64,000 nucleotides of DNA from NCEH01 sp043195095 (GTDB taxonomy: Bacteria; Pseudomonadota; Alphaproteobacteria; Rhizobiales; Xanthobacteraceae): NCBI RefSeq assembly GCF_043195095.1, contig NZ_JBAFWN010000007.1. One strand, given 5' to 3'. Shown here one piece after another: positions 57,652-64,000 of this stretch. Numbering within the stretch: position 1 is the first letter of the stretch; every line of letters starts with the position of its first letter. A program made the translations under genes and the position numbers. The notes under the pieces were generated by a model. It worked only from the letters and a program-made list of their open reading frames with translations. It had not been told where the DNA came from and searched no databases.

Positions 57652-57914
57652 GTCGTCTCCAATGAAAGCCGCGAAAACCAACTCCCATATGTGAAATTAG
57701 ATCCGGATCGTCGCCCAGCGCCCGATGGCAAGGCTCGTCGAGCCCAAAACCACCCTCACCGGATCGCCAACTTCATTTAGCGGCGCATATTTTCCCATAA
57801 GCAACCATGGAACCGGCGACGCCCCGCCGGGCGCGCACCCCTTGAATGCCGCGCCGATCCGGTGTCGGCTCTGCCACGGACACCAACGGATTCGACGGGC
57901 GGGAGAGCTTGGGG

Positions 57915-58766
57915 ATGGACATCGCGATTGAAGCGCCCGATTGGCGCGCCCTCGACCAGGAGGCTCGCGACCGCGCCTTCAACAATGCGGCCGCGGTCGC
58001 CGACAGCGCCGAAATCCTGCGCGGCTGGGCGGAACGCTCGGCGGCCCTGCGGGCCCAATGCGCCCTCACGCTCGACATGCCCTATGGCCCCGGCCCGCGC
58101 AATCGCATTGATTTCCTCAAAGCGGGCGAGAACGCCCCCACCCTGGTGTTCATCCATGGCGGCTATTGGCAGATGCGCGCGAAGGAGGACTTCACCTTCT
58201 GCGCCGCCGGGCCGCTCGCCCACGGCATCAATGTCGCGCTCATGGGCTATACGCTGGCGCCCGACGCCACCCTCGACGAGATCTGCCAGGAGATCCGCAC
58301 CGGCCTGCGCCATCTCACGCGCGAATTGCCGGCGCTCGGCGGCGATGTGGACCGGGTGTTCCTCTCCGGCTGGTCGGCCGGCGGACATCTGGCGGCGATG
58401 AACCTCGACCACCCCCTCATCAAGGGCGGCCTCGCTATCTCGGGCGTGTTCGACCTGGAGCCCATGCGGCACATCTATATCAACGCCAAGCTCGGGCTCG
58501 ACGAAGCGGCGGTGGCGCGCAATTCGCCCACCTTGCTGCCGGGGCGCGGGGAGGTGCCGCTGATCCTGGTGGCGGGGAGCGCGGAGCTGCCCCTCATGCG
58601 CAAGCAGACCGCCGATTTCGCCGCCCATCGCACGGCACAGGGCCTGCCGCTGCATTATGAGGAAATTCCCGACGCCAATCATTTCACCATATTGGAGACC
58701 ATGGCCGAGCCCTCGGGTCGCATCGCGCAGTTGATCACCGCTTTGGTGAAGGGTGTCGCGCTCTAG
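57915..58766 (+). CDS. Alpha/beta hydrolase, kynurenine formamidase-like
   Basis: 283 residues from the ATG at 57915. The N-terminal motif V-F-I-H-G-G-Y-W (HGGYW) is the oxyanion-loop signature of kynurenine formamidases and BD-FAE-type esterases. The nucleophile elbow is L-S-G-W-S-A-G-G-H-L-A, and the C-terminal His lies in D-A-N-H-F-T-I. Tryptophan breakdown via N-formylkynurenine is possible but no other kyn gene is near. It starts 263 bases from the divergent EAL gene. Confidence 0.88.
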   Translation: MDIAIEAPDWRALDQEARDRAFNNAAAVADSAEILRGWAERSAALRAQCALTLDMPYGPGPRNRIDFLKAGENAPTLVFIHGGYWQMRAKEDFTFCAAGPLAHGINVALMGYTLAPDATLDEICQEIRTGLRHLTRELPALGGDVDRVFLSGWSAGGHLAAMNLDHPLIKGGLAISGVFDLEPMRHIYINAKLGLDEAAVARNSPTLLPGRGEVPLILVAGSAELPLMRKQTADFAAHRTAQGLPLHYEEIPDANHFTILETMAEPSGRIAQLITALVKGVAL

Positions 58767-58767
58767 A

Positions 58768-58862
58768 GCATTTCATCATTATTAGAAACGATGAAATGCC
58801 CTAACTTATTGTGTTGTCGCATTTTCTTCACGCAAACCGGTATCCGATTCGCGCGAAAATGC
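58768..58862. repeat. Intergenic repeat with two nested hairpins (alphaproteobacterial type)
   Basis: First hairpin: GCATTTCATC (58768-58777) / GATGAAATGC (58790-58799). Second: GCATTTTC (58819-58826) / GAAAATGC (58855-58862), enclosing ttcacgcaaaccggtatccg, a string typical of high-copy alphaproteobacterial intergenic elements. It lies directly between the hydrolase and yjbQ genes. Confidence 0.75.
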
Positions 58863-58878
58863 TTAAAGGGAGGCCGGC

Positions 58879-59346
58879 ATGAGCCAGTTCCACCGCGGGC
58901 GGCCGCGCATCACGGCCCTCGACATCTGCGCCCAGGCGCTGCTGGAAGTGGAGACGCGCGGCGAGGGCTTCACCGACCTCACCCGCGAGGTGCGGGCCTT
59001 CCTGGCCGAGATCGGCGCGCGCGACGGCATGGTGCATCTGTTCTGCCGCCACACCTCCGCCTCCCTCACGATCCAGGAAAATGCCGACCCGGACGTACGC
59101 GTGGACCTCATCACCGCCCTGCGCCGCCTCGCGCCGGCGGATCACCCCTGGGTGCACGACCTGGAAGGGCCGGACGACATGCCCGCCCATATCCGCACCG
59201 CGCTCACCGCCACCGACCTCGCCATTCCCGTGGCTGACGGCGCGCTGCGGCTCGGCACCTGGCAGGCGCTCTATCTCATCGAGCACCGCGCCCGCCCGCA
59301 TGTGCGCGAACTGGTGCTCTGTTTCTGCGGGGAAGCGCGGGACTGA
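58879..59346 (+). CDS. yjbQ: YjbQ family protein (UPF0047, secondary thiamin-phosphate synthase-like)
   Basis: 155 residues; AGGGAGG precedes the ATG. F-C-R-H-T-S-A-S-L-T-I-Q-E-N-A-D-P-D-V and P-W-V-H-D-L-E-G-P-D-D-M-P-A-H-I are the family motifs with the conserved His/Asp metal-site residues. L-G-T-W-Q-A-L-Y-L-I-E-H-R follows. YjbQ proteins can replace ThiE activity in vivo at low rate, but their physiological role is open. It ends 97 bases before glnII, convergent. Confidence 0.92.
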   Translation: MSQFHRGRPRITALDICAQALLEVETRGEGFTDLTREVRAFLAEIGARDGMVHLFCRHTSASLTIQENADPDVRVDLITALRRLAPADHPWVHDLEGPDDMPAHIRTALTATDLAIPVADGALRLGTWQALYLIEHRARPHVRELVLCFCGEARD

Positions 59347-59380
59347 ACGCGGAAGCTCGGACCCACTTGAGACCCTTGAA

Positions 59381-59412
59381 AGAAAACGGCGCGGACCCGA
59401 AGGCCCGCGCCG
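59381..59412 (-). terminator. Rho-independent terminator of glnII
   Basis: CGGCGCGG (59387-59394) / CCGCGCCG (59405-59412) stem; read leftward it is followed by TTTTCT (59386-59381). It is 30 bases past the glnII stop. Confidence 0.82.
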
Positions 59413-59442
59413 CTAAAACTGCAATCCACAGAATGAGAAAGA

Positions 59443-60477
59443 TCAGGCCGCGGCCGACACGCTGGTCGGAACCTCGGAGATGGTCTTCAGGATCTGCGAG
59501 GCGATCTGGTAGGGGTCGCCCTGGGAATTGGGGCGGCGATCCTCGAGATAGCCCTTGTAGTCGTTCTTGATGAACGAGTGCGGCACGCGGATGGAGGCGC
59601 CACGATCAGCCACGCCATAGCTGAACTTGTTCCACGGCGCGGTCTCGTGCTTGCCGGTCAGGCGCATGTGGTTGTCCGGACCATAGACGGCGATGTGGGC
59701 GTCGAGGTTCTTGTCGAAGGCCGCCATGAGGGCTTCGAAATACTCCTTGCCGCCGACTTCGCGCATGTACTTGGTCGAGAAATTGGCGTGCATGCCCGAG
59801 CCGTTCCAGTCGGTATCACCGAGCGGCTTGCAGTGGAACTCGATGTCCACGCCATACTTCTCTGTGAGGCGGAGCAGCAGGTAGCGCGCCATCCACACTT
59901 CGTCGGCGGCCCGCTTGGAGCCCTTGCCGAAGATCTGGAATTCCCACTGGCCCTTCGCGACTTCCGCGTTGATGCCCTCGTGGTTGATACCGGCCTCGAG
60001 GCAGAGCTCGAGATGCTCCTCGACGATCTCGCGGGCGACATCACCGACATTCTTGAAGCCGACGCCGGTGTAGTACGGGCCCTGCGGGGCCGGATAGCCA
60101 TGCTCGGGGAAGCCGAGCGGACGGCCGTCCTTGTAGAAGAAATATTCCTGCTCGAAGCCGAACCAGGCGCCTTCGTCGTCCAGGATGGTGGCGCGGGCAT
60201 TGGTGGCGTGGGGGGTGACGCCGTCCGGCATCATCACTTCGCACATCACCAGGGCGCCGTTCTTGCGCGCCGGGTCGGGATAGATCGCGACCGGCTTCAG
60301 CACGCAATCCGAGCTGCGGCCTTCGGCCTGATTGGTGGACGAACCGTCGAAGCCCCAAAGCGGAAGCTCATCGAGCGAGGGGAAATGGTCGAATTCCTTG
60401 ATCTGCGTCTTTCCCCGCAGATTGGGGACGGGCGTGTACCCGTCCAGCCATATGTACTCGAGTTTGTACTTTGTCAT
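59443..60477 (-). CDS. glnII: Glutamine synthetase, type II (GlnII)
   Basis: 344 residues, the size of eukaryote-like GSII and not of the 470-residue GlnA. The N-terminus T-K-Y-K-L-E-Y-I-W-L-D-G-Y, P-L-W-G-F-D-G-S-S-T, W-F-G-F-E-Q-E-Y-F-F, N-G-S-G-M-H-A-N-F-S and N-K-F-S-Y-G-V-A-D-R-G-A-S-I-R-V-P match rhizobial GlnII. It makes glutamine from glutamate and ammonia with ATP and is not adenylylated. AGAGG lies before the ATG at 60477. A sigma-54 promoter at 60592-60607 fits nitrogen control by NtrC. Confidence 0.97.
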   Translation of the reverse strand: MTKYKLEYIWLDGYTPVPNLRGKTQIKEFDHFPSLDELPLWGFDGSSTNQAEGRSSDCVLKPVAIYPDPARKNGALVMCEVMMPDGVTPHATNARATILDDEGAWFGFEQEYFFYKDGRPLGFPEHGYPAPQGPYYTGVGFKNVGDVAREIVEEHLELCLEAGINHEGINAEVAKGQWEFQIFGKGSKRAADEVWMARYLLLRLTEKYGVDIEFHCKPLGDTDWNGSGMHANFSTKYMREVGGKEYFEALMAAFDKNLDAHIAVYGPDNHMRLTGKHETAPWNKFSYGVADRGASIRVPHSFIKNDYKGYLEDRRPNSQGDPYQIASQILKTISEVPTSVSAAA

Positions 60478-60591
60478 TACGAGCCTCTCGTGAGCTGATG
60501 ACGCGACGTTTGACCGTGTTCGGATGCGCGGCCCCGAAAAGGGACCGGCAGCGACTGGCGTGCTCGGCCGCCAACTGGCTGGCCTCCCCCA

Positions 60592-60607
60592 AGCATTTCC
60601 TATGCCA
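60592..60607 (-). promoter_or_regulatory. Sigma-54 promoter of glnII
   Basis: Read leftward: TGGCATAGGAAATGCT. GG and GC are exactly 10 bases apart, matching TGGCAC-N5-TTGCW at all invariant positions. The transcript would start near 60580, giving a leader of about 100 bases before glnII. Confidence 0.8.
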
Positions 60608-60634
60608 ACCCGGCCAACCGGCCGGACCGGGCGG

Positions 60635-60661
60635 ATGCAGCCGCGCAATCTGCGGCGGCAT
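60635..60661. promoter_or_regulatory. Inverted repeat upstream of the glnII sigma-54 promoter
   Basis: ATGCAGCCGC (60635-60644) / GCGGCGGCAT (60652-60661), one mismatch, 7-base spacer. It lies about 45 bp upstream of the promoter, within enhancer range. It does not match the usual TGCACC-N5-GGTGCA NtrC site. Confidence 0.45.
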
Positions 60662-60967
60662 CGGTTTCCTTCAGGCCCGCACAAGATAGGCGGCTCAGCA
60701 TGAGGCCAAATGGCGTGCCCAGGAAATGAACAGGCTCCATTAGACAGCAACCCTTTGGGACACCGCAGGGCGCGGCTGGAACTTCATGCGTAACCGCACG
60801 TTCCATAGGAGGAGAATGCTAGCCGAAGATGCAAAAACCGAAGTGCTGATAATGTAGTCAAACGGTGATTTTAAAAGAGGCAGCTTGTATAAAACGCGAG
60901 CAGACCATGCTAAGCTCACCCAACGTCTGATGCGTTATCGCACAGCACAAAATGAGAGAGAGATAGA

Positions 60968-61165
60968 ATGGCTACGAGTCAGTATCCGGAATCTGCAAAG
61001 ATTTATGCCTTTCCCGCCGGCGGTCGCGCGGGTGTTTCCGGCCGGCAGGACCCCGCCAAGCCGGTGAACGACCTCATTGCGATGCAGATCGCGACCCAGA
61101 ATTTCAGCAGCAGCTGGTATCACGAAGCTGCAATTCGCGAAGCGGAGACACCGCGCAAGCGCTGA
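60968..61165 (+). CDS. DUF2735 domain protein
   Basis: 65 residues; GAGAGAGA lies before the ATG. The N-terminus E-S-A-K-I-Y-A-F-P-A-G-G-R-A-G-V-S-G-R and the C-terminal S-S-W-Y-H-E-A-A-I are the signature of DUF2735. Genes of this family are typically found next to glnII in rhizobia and their relatives, as here in divergent orientation. Function is unknown; a link to glutamine synthetase II regulation is possible. A strong terminator follows. Confidence 0.9.
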   Translation: MATSQYPESAKIYAFPAGGRAGVSGRQDPAKPVNDLIAMQIATQNFSSSWYHEAAIREAETPRKR

Positions 61166-61224
61166 ATTCAAGACGTTCACGCACCCCATGCCACGTTCGT
61201 CTTTCAAACACTTGAACATGATCT

Positions 61225-61257
61225 AAGGGCCGGCCCGCATACGCGCCGGCCCTTTTT
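61225..61257 (+). terminator. Rho-independent terminator of the DUF2735 gene
   Basis: Perfect 10-bp stem AAGGGCCGGC (61225-61234) / GCCGGCCCTT (61245-61254), 10-base loop, and TTTTT (61253-61257). Confidence 0.9.
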
Positions 61258-61359
61258 ATTTGCAGCCGCGCCCCCCGCGTCACCTTGCCTCGCGCAAAAT
61301 CCTTTTCCCGCTTGGCCCGGCAAGACCGCGCGACGTCCCATCCCGCGCCAGCGCCAAAA

Positions 61360-61378
61360 ATGCTTAAATGTTAAGCAT
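61360..61378. promoter_or_regulatory. Palindrome ahead of the response regulator gene
   Basis: ATGCTTAA (61360-61367) / TTAAGCAT (61371-61378), a perfect 8-bp inverted repeat with 3-base centre. AT-rich in GC-rich surroundings; likely a protein-binding site. Confidence 0.5.
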
Positions 61379-61578
61379 TACTGCCCTCTGAATAGGCAGG
61401 GTGGAGACGCGCGGCGAGGCCTGCCGCGTCCGCGCCATTTGCGCCGCGACTTGACCTGCCCGCTTGACTCCGCACCTGCCCCTATGCCCTCAAGTCACGG
61501 GTGGATAAGCCGGCTTGCAACGCGCGCCGACGGGACGAATGATTCGGTGACTTCCGATTCGCGCGGGCCTCGAGCAGA

Positions 61579-61626
61579 AGCCGGTGGGCACGCAACAGCC
61601 GGTGGGCAATCAACAGCCGGTGGGAC
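61579..61626. repeat. 18-bp tandem repeat before the response regulator gene
   Basis: AGCCGGTGGG starts at 61579, 61597 and 61615, a period of 18 bases; the full unit is close to AGCCGGTGGGCANNCAAC. In one frame it would read Q-P-V-G repeats, but no gene supports that. Confidence 0.75.
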
Positions 61627-61641
61627 CGGGGGAGAAGCCAT

Positions 61642-62310
61642 TTGGGAGACGCCAACGCCTTCCGGCTCGTCATCGCCGACGACCATCCGATGTTTCGCGG
61701 CGCGCTGCGCGAAGCGCTGGCCGCGCTCTATCCCCAGAGCGAGATCGCGGAGGTCGGCACGTTCGACGATCTCCACGCCCTGCTGGAGAAGGAAGCGGAT
61801 TTCGACCTGATCCTGCTGGATCTCACCATGCCCGGCGCGCGCGGCTTTTCCGGCCTCATCTATCTGCGCGCCCAATATGCCGGCGTGCCGGTGGTGGTGG
61901 TCTCCGGCAATGAGGAAGCCCCGATCATCCGCCGCTGTCTCGATCTCGGCGCCTCCGGCTTCATTCCCAAGACCCTGGGTGTCACCGCCATGCGCGATGC
62001 GGTCGCGACCGTGCTCGCCGGCGGAAGCTGGGCGCCGCCGGACATCAATCTCTCCGGCCGGGGCGACAGCGAATCCGACGCCATCCTCGCCCGCCTCTCC
62101 ACCTTAACCCCCCAGCAGGTGCGGGTGCTGATGATGCTGTCCGAAGGGCGGCTCAACAAGCAGATCGCCTATGAATTGTCGGTGTCCGAGGCCACCGTGA
62201 AGGCCCATGTCTCGGCCATCCTCCAGAAGCTCGGGGTGGAGAGCCGCACCCAGGCCGTCATCGCCGTCTCCAAGGTGGAATCCGGCCTCTGGAGCCACGG
62301 GCAGGCCTGA
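61642..62310 (+). CDS. Response regulator, LuxR/NarL type
   Basis: 222 residues from the TTG at 61642, with GGGGAG upstream. Receiver domain: acidic pair D-D (13-14), phospho-acceptor Asp60 in L-I-L-L-D-L-T-M-P-G, Ser/Thr switch V-V-S-G-N, Lys in I-P-K-T. The LuxR helix-turn-helix is in the C-terminal part (L-S-E-G-R-L-N-K-Q-I-A-Y-E-L-S-V-S-E-A-T-V-K-A-H-V). No histidine kinase gene is next to it, so the partner is elsewhere. Confidence 0.92.
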   Translation: MGDANAFRLVIADDHPMFRGALREALAALYPQSEIAEVGTFDDLHALLEKEADFDLILLDLTMPGARGFSGLIYLRAQYAGVPVVVVSGNEEAPIIRRCLDLGASGFIPKTLGVTAMRDAVATVLAGGSWAPPDINLSGRGDSESDAILARLSTLTPQQVRVLMMLSEGRLNKQIAYELSVSEATVKAHVSAILQKLGVESRTQAVIAVSKVESGLWSHGQA

Positions 62311-62384
62311 GCCGGCCGGAACCCGAACGCCCGAAGATCCGAGCCCGCGCCCGCCCGCCGGCTCCCATGGCAGGAGACCGCCCC

Positions 62385-63755
62385 ATGAGCCTCACCTCTG
62401 CCAATGCGCGCGTCTCCTCCGCCTTCGCGGCGCTCGCGGTCTATCTGCGGCCGAGCGTGCTGGTGGTGATCCTGCTCGGCTTCTCCTCCGGCCTGCCGCT
62501 GGCGCTCACCGGCACCACGCTGTCGGTCTGGATGACGGAAGCCGGCGTAAATCTCGCCACCATCGGCCTGTTCTCCCTGGTGGGGCTGCCCTACACGCTG
62601 AAATTCCTCTGGGCGCCGATCGTCGATGCGCTGGATGTGCCGGTGCTTTCGCGCTGGCTCGGGCGGCGGCGCGGGTGGCTGCTGGCGACGCAGATCGTGC
62701 TCGCCGGCGCCATCCTGTTCCTCGGCCTCCAGGATCCCATGGCGGCGCCGTTCGCCGTGGCGCTGGGGGCGGTGATCGTCGCCACCGTCTCGGCGACGCA
62801 GGACATCGTGGTGGACGCGTTCCGCGTGGAGCGGCTCGACACGTCCGAACAGGCCGCCGGCATGGCGGGCTATGTGGCGGCCTATCGCATCGGCATGCTG
62901 GTCTCGGGCGCCGGGGTCATCGCCATCGTCGCGGGGCTGGAAGCCTATGGCGTCCCGCGCGCGCAGGTGTGGACCTGGGGCTATGTGGCCGCCGCCCTGT
63001 TCATGGGGGTCGGCATCGCCGCCACCTTCCTCGCCCGCGAGCCGGACGCGCCGGTGCGGCACGATGGTGACACCGCGACCCGCGAGGGCAACGCGCTGAA
63101 GCGGGTTGTCGCTACGGCGGTGGGTGCGTTCAGCGAATTCCTCTCGCGCGACCAGGCGGTGACCATCCTGCTGTTCGTGCTGCTGTATAAATTCTGCGAT
63201 GCGCTCGCCGGCGTGCTCACGGCGCCGTTCGTCATCTCCATCGGCTTCGACAAGGCGACCTACGCGGCCATCGTGAAGGGCGTGGGGCTTGCGGCAGCTC
63301 TGCTCGGCGGCTTTGCCGGCGGGGCCTTGGCGCGCGCCTATCCGCTCGTCACCTGCCTGTGGATCGGCGGCATCCTGCAGATGACCTCGAACCTCGCCTT
63401 CTCCGCCCAGGCGCTGATTGGGGTGAACGTGCCGGCGCTCACCGCCACCGTGGTGGTGGAGAATTTCACCGGCGCCATCGGCACGGTGATCTTCGTCGCC
63501 TATCTCTCGGCCCTGTGCGGCGCGCGGGCGCACACCGCCACCCAATATGCCCTGCTCACCGCGCTCACCGCCGTGGGCCGCACCTTCCTCGCCTCCGGCG
63601 GCGGCTATATCGTGGAAGCCACCGGCTGGGCGCTGTTCTTCGTCATCACCGTCCTCGCCGGAATTCCCGGCCTGATCCTGCTGGCCTGGCTGCAGATGCG
63701 CGGCCATTTCAAATCGCTGGCGAAGAAGGAGGCGGCAGACGCAGCCGGGCTCTAG
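62385..63755 (+). CDS. AmpG-like MFS permease
   Basis: 456 residues from the ATG at 62385, with AGGAG 8 bases upstream. About twelve membrane helices. F-S-S-G-L-P-L-A-L-T-G-T-T-L-S, L-P-Y-T-L-K-F-L-W-A-P and A-T-Q-D-I-V-V-D-A-F-R are the AmpG/PAT-family signatures. AmpG imports anhydromuropeptides for peptidoglycan recycling; acetyl-CoA transporters of the same family are the alternative. It follows the response regulator by 74 bases on the same strand. Confidence 0.88.
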   Translation: MSLTSANARVSSAFAALAVYLRPSVLVVILLGFSSGLPLALTGTTLSVWMTEAGVNLATIGLFSLVGLPYTLKFLWAPIVDALDVPVLSRWLGRRRGWLLATQIVLAGAILFLGLQDPMAAPFAVALGAVIVATVSATQDIVVDAFRVERLDTSEQAAGMAGYVAAYRIGMLVSGAGVIAIVAGLEAYGVPRAQVWTWGYVAAALFMGVGIAATFLAREPDAPVRHDGDTATREGNALKRVVATAVGAFSEFLSRDQAVTILLFVLLYKFCDALAGVLTAPFVISIGFDKATYAAIVKGVGLAAALLGGFAGGALARAYPLVTCLWIGGILQMTSNLAFSAQALIGVNVPALTATVVVENFTGAIGTVIFVAYLSALCGARAHTATQYALLTALTAVGRTFLASGGGYIVEATGWALFFVITVLAGIPGLILLAWLQMRGHFKSLAKKEAADAAGL

Positions 63756-64000
63756 CGTCCCGGCTCAAAAGACCGCCGCAGGCGCTTCAATTCCTCAAGC
63801 GGACAGGGCTTTTGACGGCTTCGCCGCATTCTCCCCTGGGTCCCCGTTCGGCGCTCCGACTGCGCCGTCGCTGGACCGGGACGCAAGAGCGGGGCGCGGG
63901 GCTCCCTCTCCGGCAGGCGGGGGATGACGTCCCGATCTCCCTATCATTGCGGGGCCGGCCGCAAAAAATGCGCGTCCCGGCCAAGGGAAGCAGCGGCGGG

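Larger units (their letters stand above)
60478..60967. other. Regulatory region between glnII and the DUF2735 gene
   Basis: 490 bases with no convincing gene. It carries the sigma-54 promoter of glnII, an inverted repeat (60635-60661), and an AT-rich part (60820-60960) likely to hold the promoter of the DUF2735 gene. Confidence 0.65.
61166..61641. other. Intergenic region with terminator, palindrome and tandem repeat
   Basis: 476 bases without a convincing gene, holding the DUF2735 terminator (61225-61257), the ATGCTTAA palindrome (61360-61378) and the 18-bp tandem repeat (61579-61626). Frames across it are open in places but lack supported starts. Confidence 0.6.

Noticed and set aside
62169..63707. 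A long His/Gln-rich minus-strand frame opposite the AmpG-like gene
   Set aside because: Antisense shadow of membrane-helix codons.
63756..64000. A minus-strand frame (63787-63984) at the right edge
   Set aside because: Arg/Pro-rich, no start support and no motif; I see nothing supportable in this last stretch.
1..64000. CRISPR arrays, insertion sequences, prophage and integron elements
   Set aside because: No regularly spaced repeats with unique spacers and no transposase, integrase or phage structural genes were found; the holin-like gene stands alone.

Overview
The window is GC-rich, densely coded bacterial DNA from an alphaproteobacterium, most likely of the order Hyphomicrobiales (Rhizobiales) and probably close to Xanthobacteraceae. 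The signs are a eukaryote-like type II glutamine synthetase (GlnII) next to a DUF2735 gene, the order chorismate mutase - hisC - prephenate dehydrogenase, DUF1127, DUF2125, TIGR02302 and PRC-barrel proteins, and rhizobial-type intergenic repeats. No phage, insertion sequence, CRISPR array or antibiotic resistance gene was found. The single RNA gene is an elongator tRNA-Met(CAT).

Layout. 1-4.5 kb: an iron/copper periplasmic cluster: 3' end of a multicopper oxidase, di-heme DUF1111 oxidoreductase, imelysin-like protein and DUF1513 protein, overlapping or nearly so. 4.6-8.5 kb: two tandem PRC-barrel genes, a small ORF and a large TIGR02302 membrane protein. 8.7-13.8 kb: methyltransferase and hpt (minus), then ftsE-ftsX-YdcF-PlsC (plus). 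13.9-18.6 kb: a ChaC-like protein, DUF2125, and the aromatic amino acid/histidine genes chorismate mutase-hisC-tyrC (minus). 18.7-25.2 kb: a surface polysaccharide locus. Three glycosyltransferase genes run left, and a STAS protein, a lipoprotein, a six-SLBB exporter and a CpsD-like protein without the P-loop lysine run right.

25.2-36.6 kb: hydrolase, TenA-like protein, a diguanylate cyclase, a TetR regulator with two palindromic operators, DUF1127, a MocR-type regulator, a beta-hydroxyacid dehydrogenase facing a LacI regulator, a SpoU methyltransferase, mnmA and a PmtA-like methyltransferase. 36.7 kb: tRNA-Met. 37.2-42 kb: a valine catabolic operon (mmsA, acyl-CoA dehydrogenase, mmsB) facing a LysR regulator, then an ArsR-SRPBCC pair. 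43-45.6 kb: TetR facing an SDR gene, rpmB, and a queuosine precursor transporter. At 45755-45770 there is a perfect 16-bp parS site (ParB-binding centromere), which suggests an origin-proximal position or a replicon with its own partition system.

45.8-64 kb: acyl-CoA synthetase, CAP-domain lipoprotein, a large MscS channel, dapE, hydrolase, holC, small membrane proteins, an HCCA isomerase, a P1 peptidase, an EAL phosphodiesterase of unusual composition, a kynurenine formamidase-like hydrolase, YjbQ, glnII with a clear sigma-54 promoter, DUF2735, an orphan LuxR-type response regulator and an AmpG-like permease. Start codons were chosen from ribosome binding sites, overlaps and family N-termini; several are GTG or TTG.
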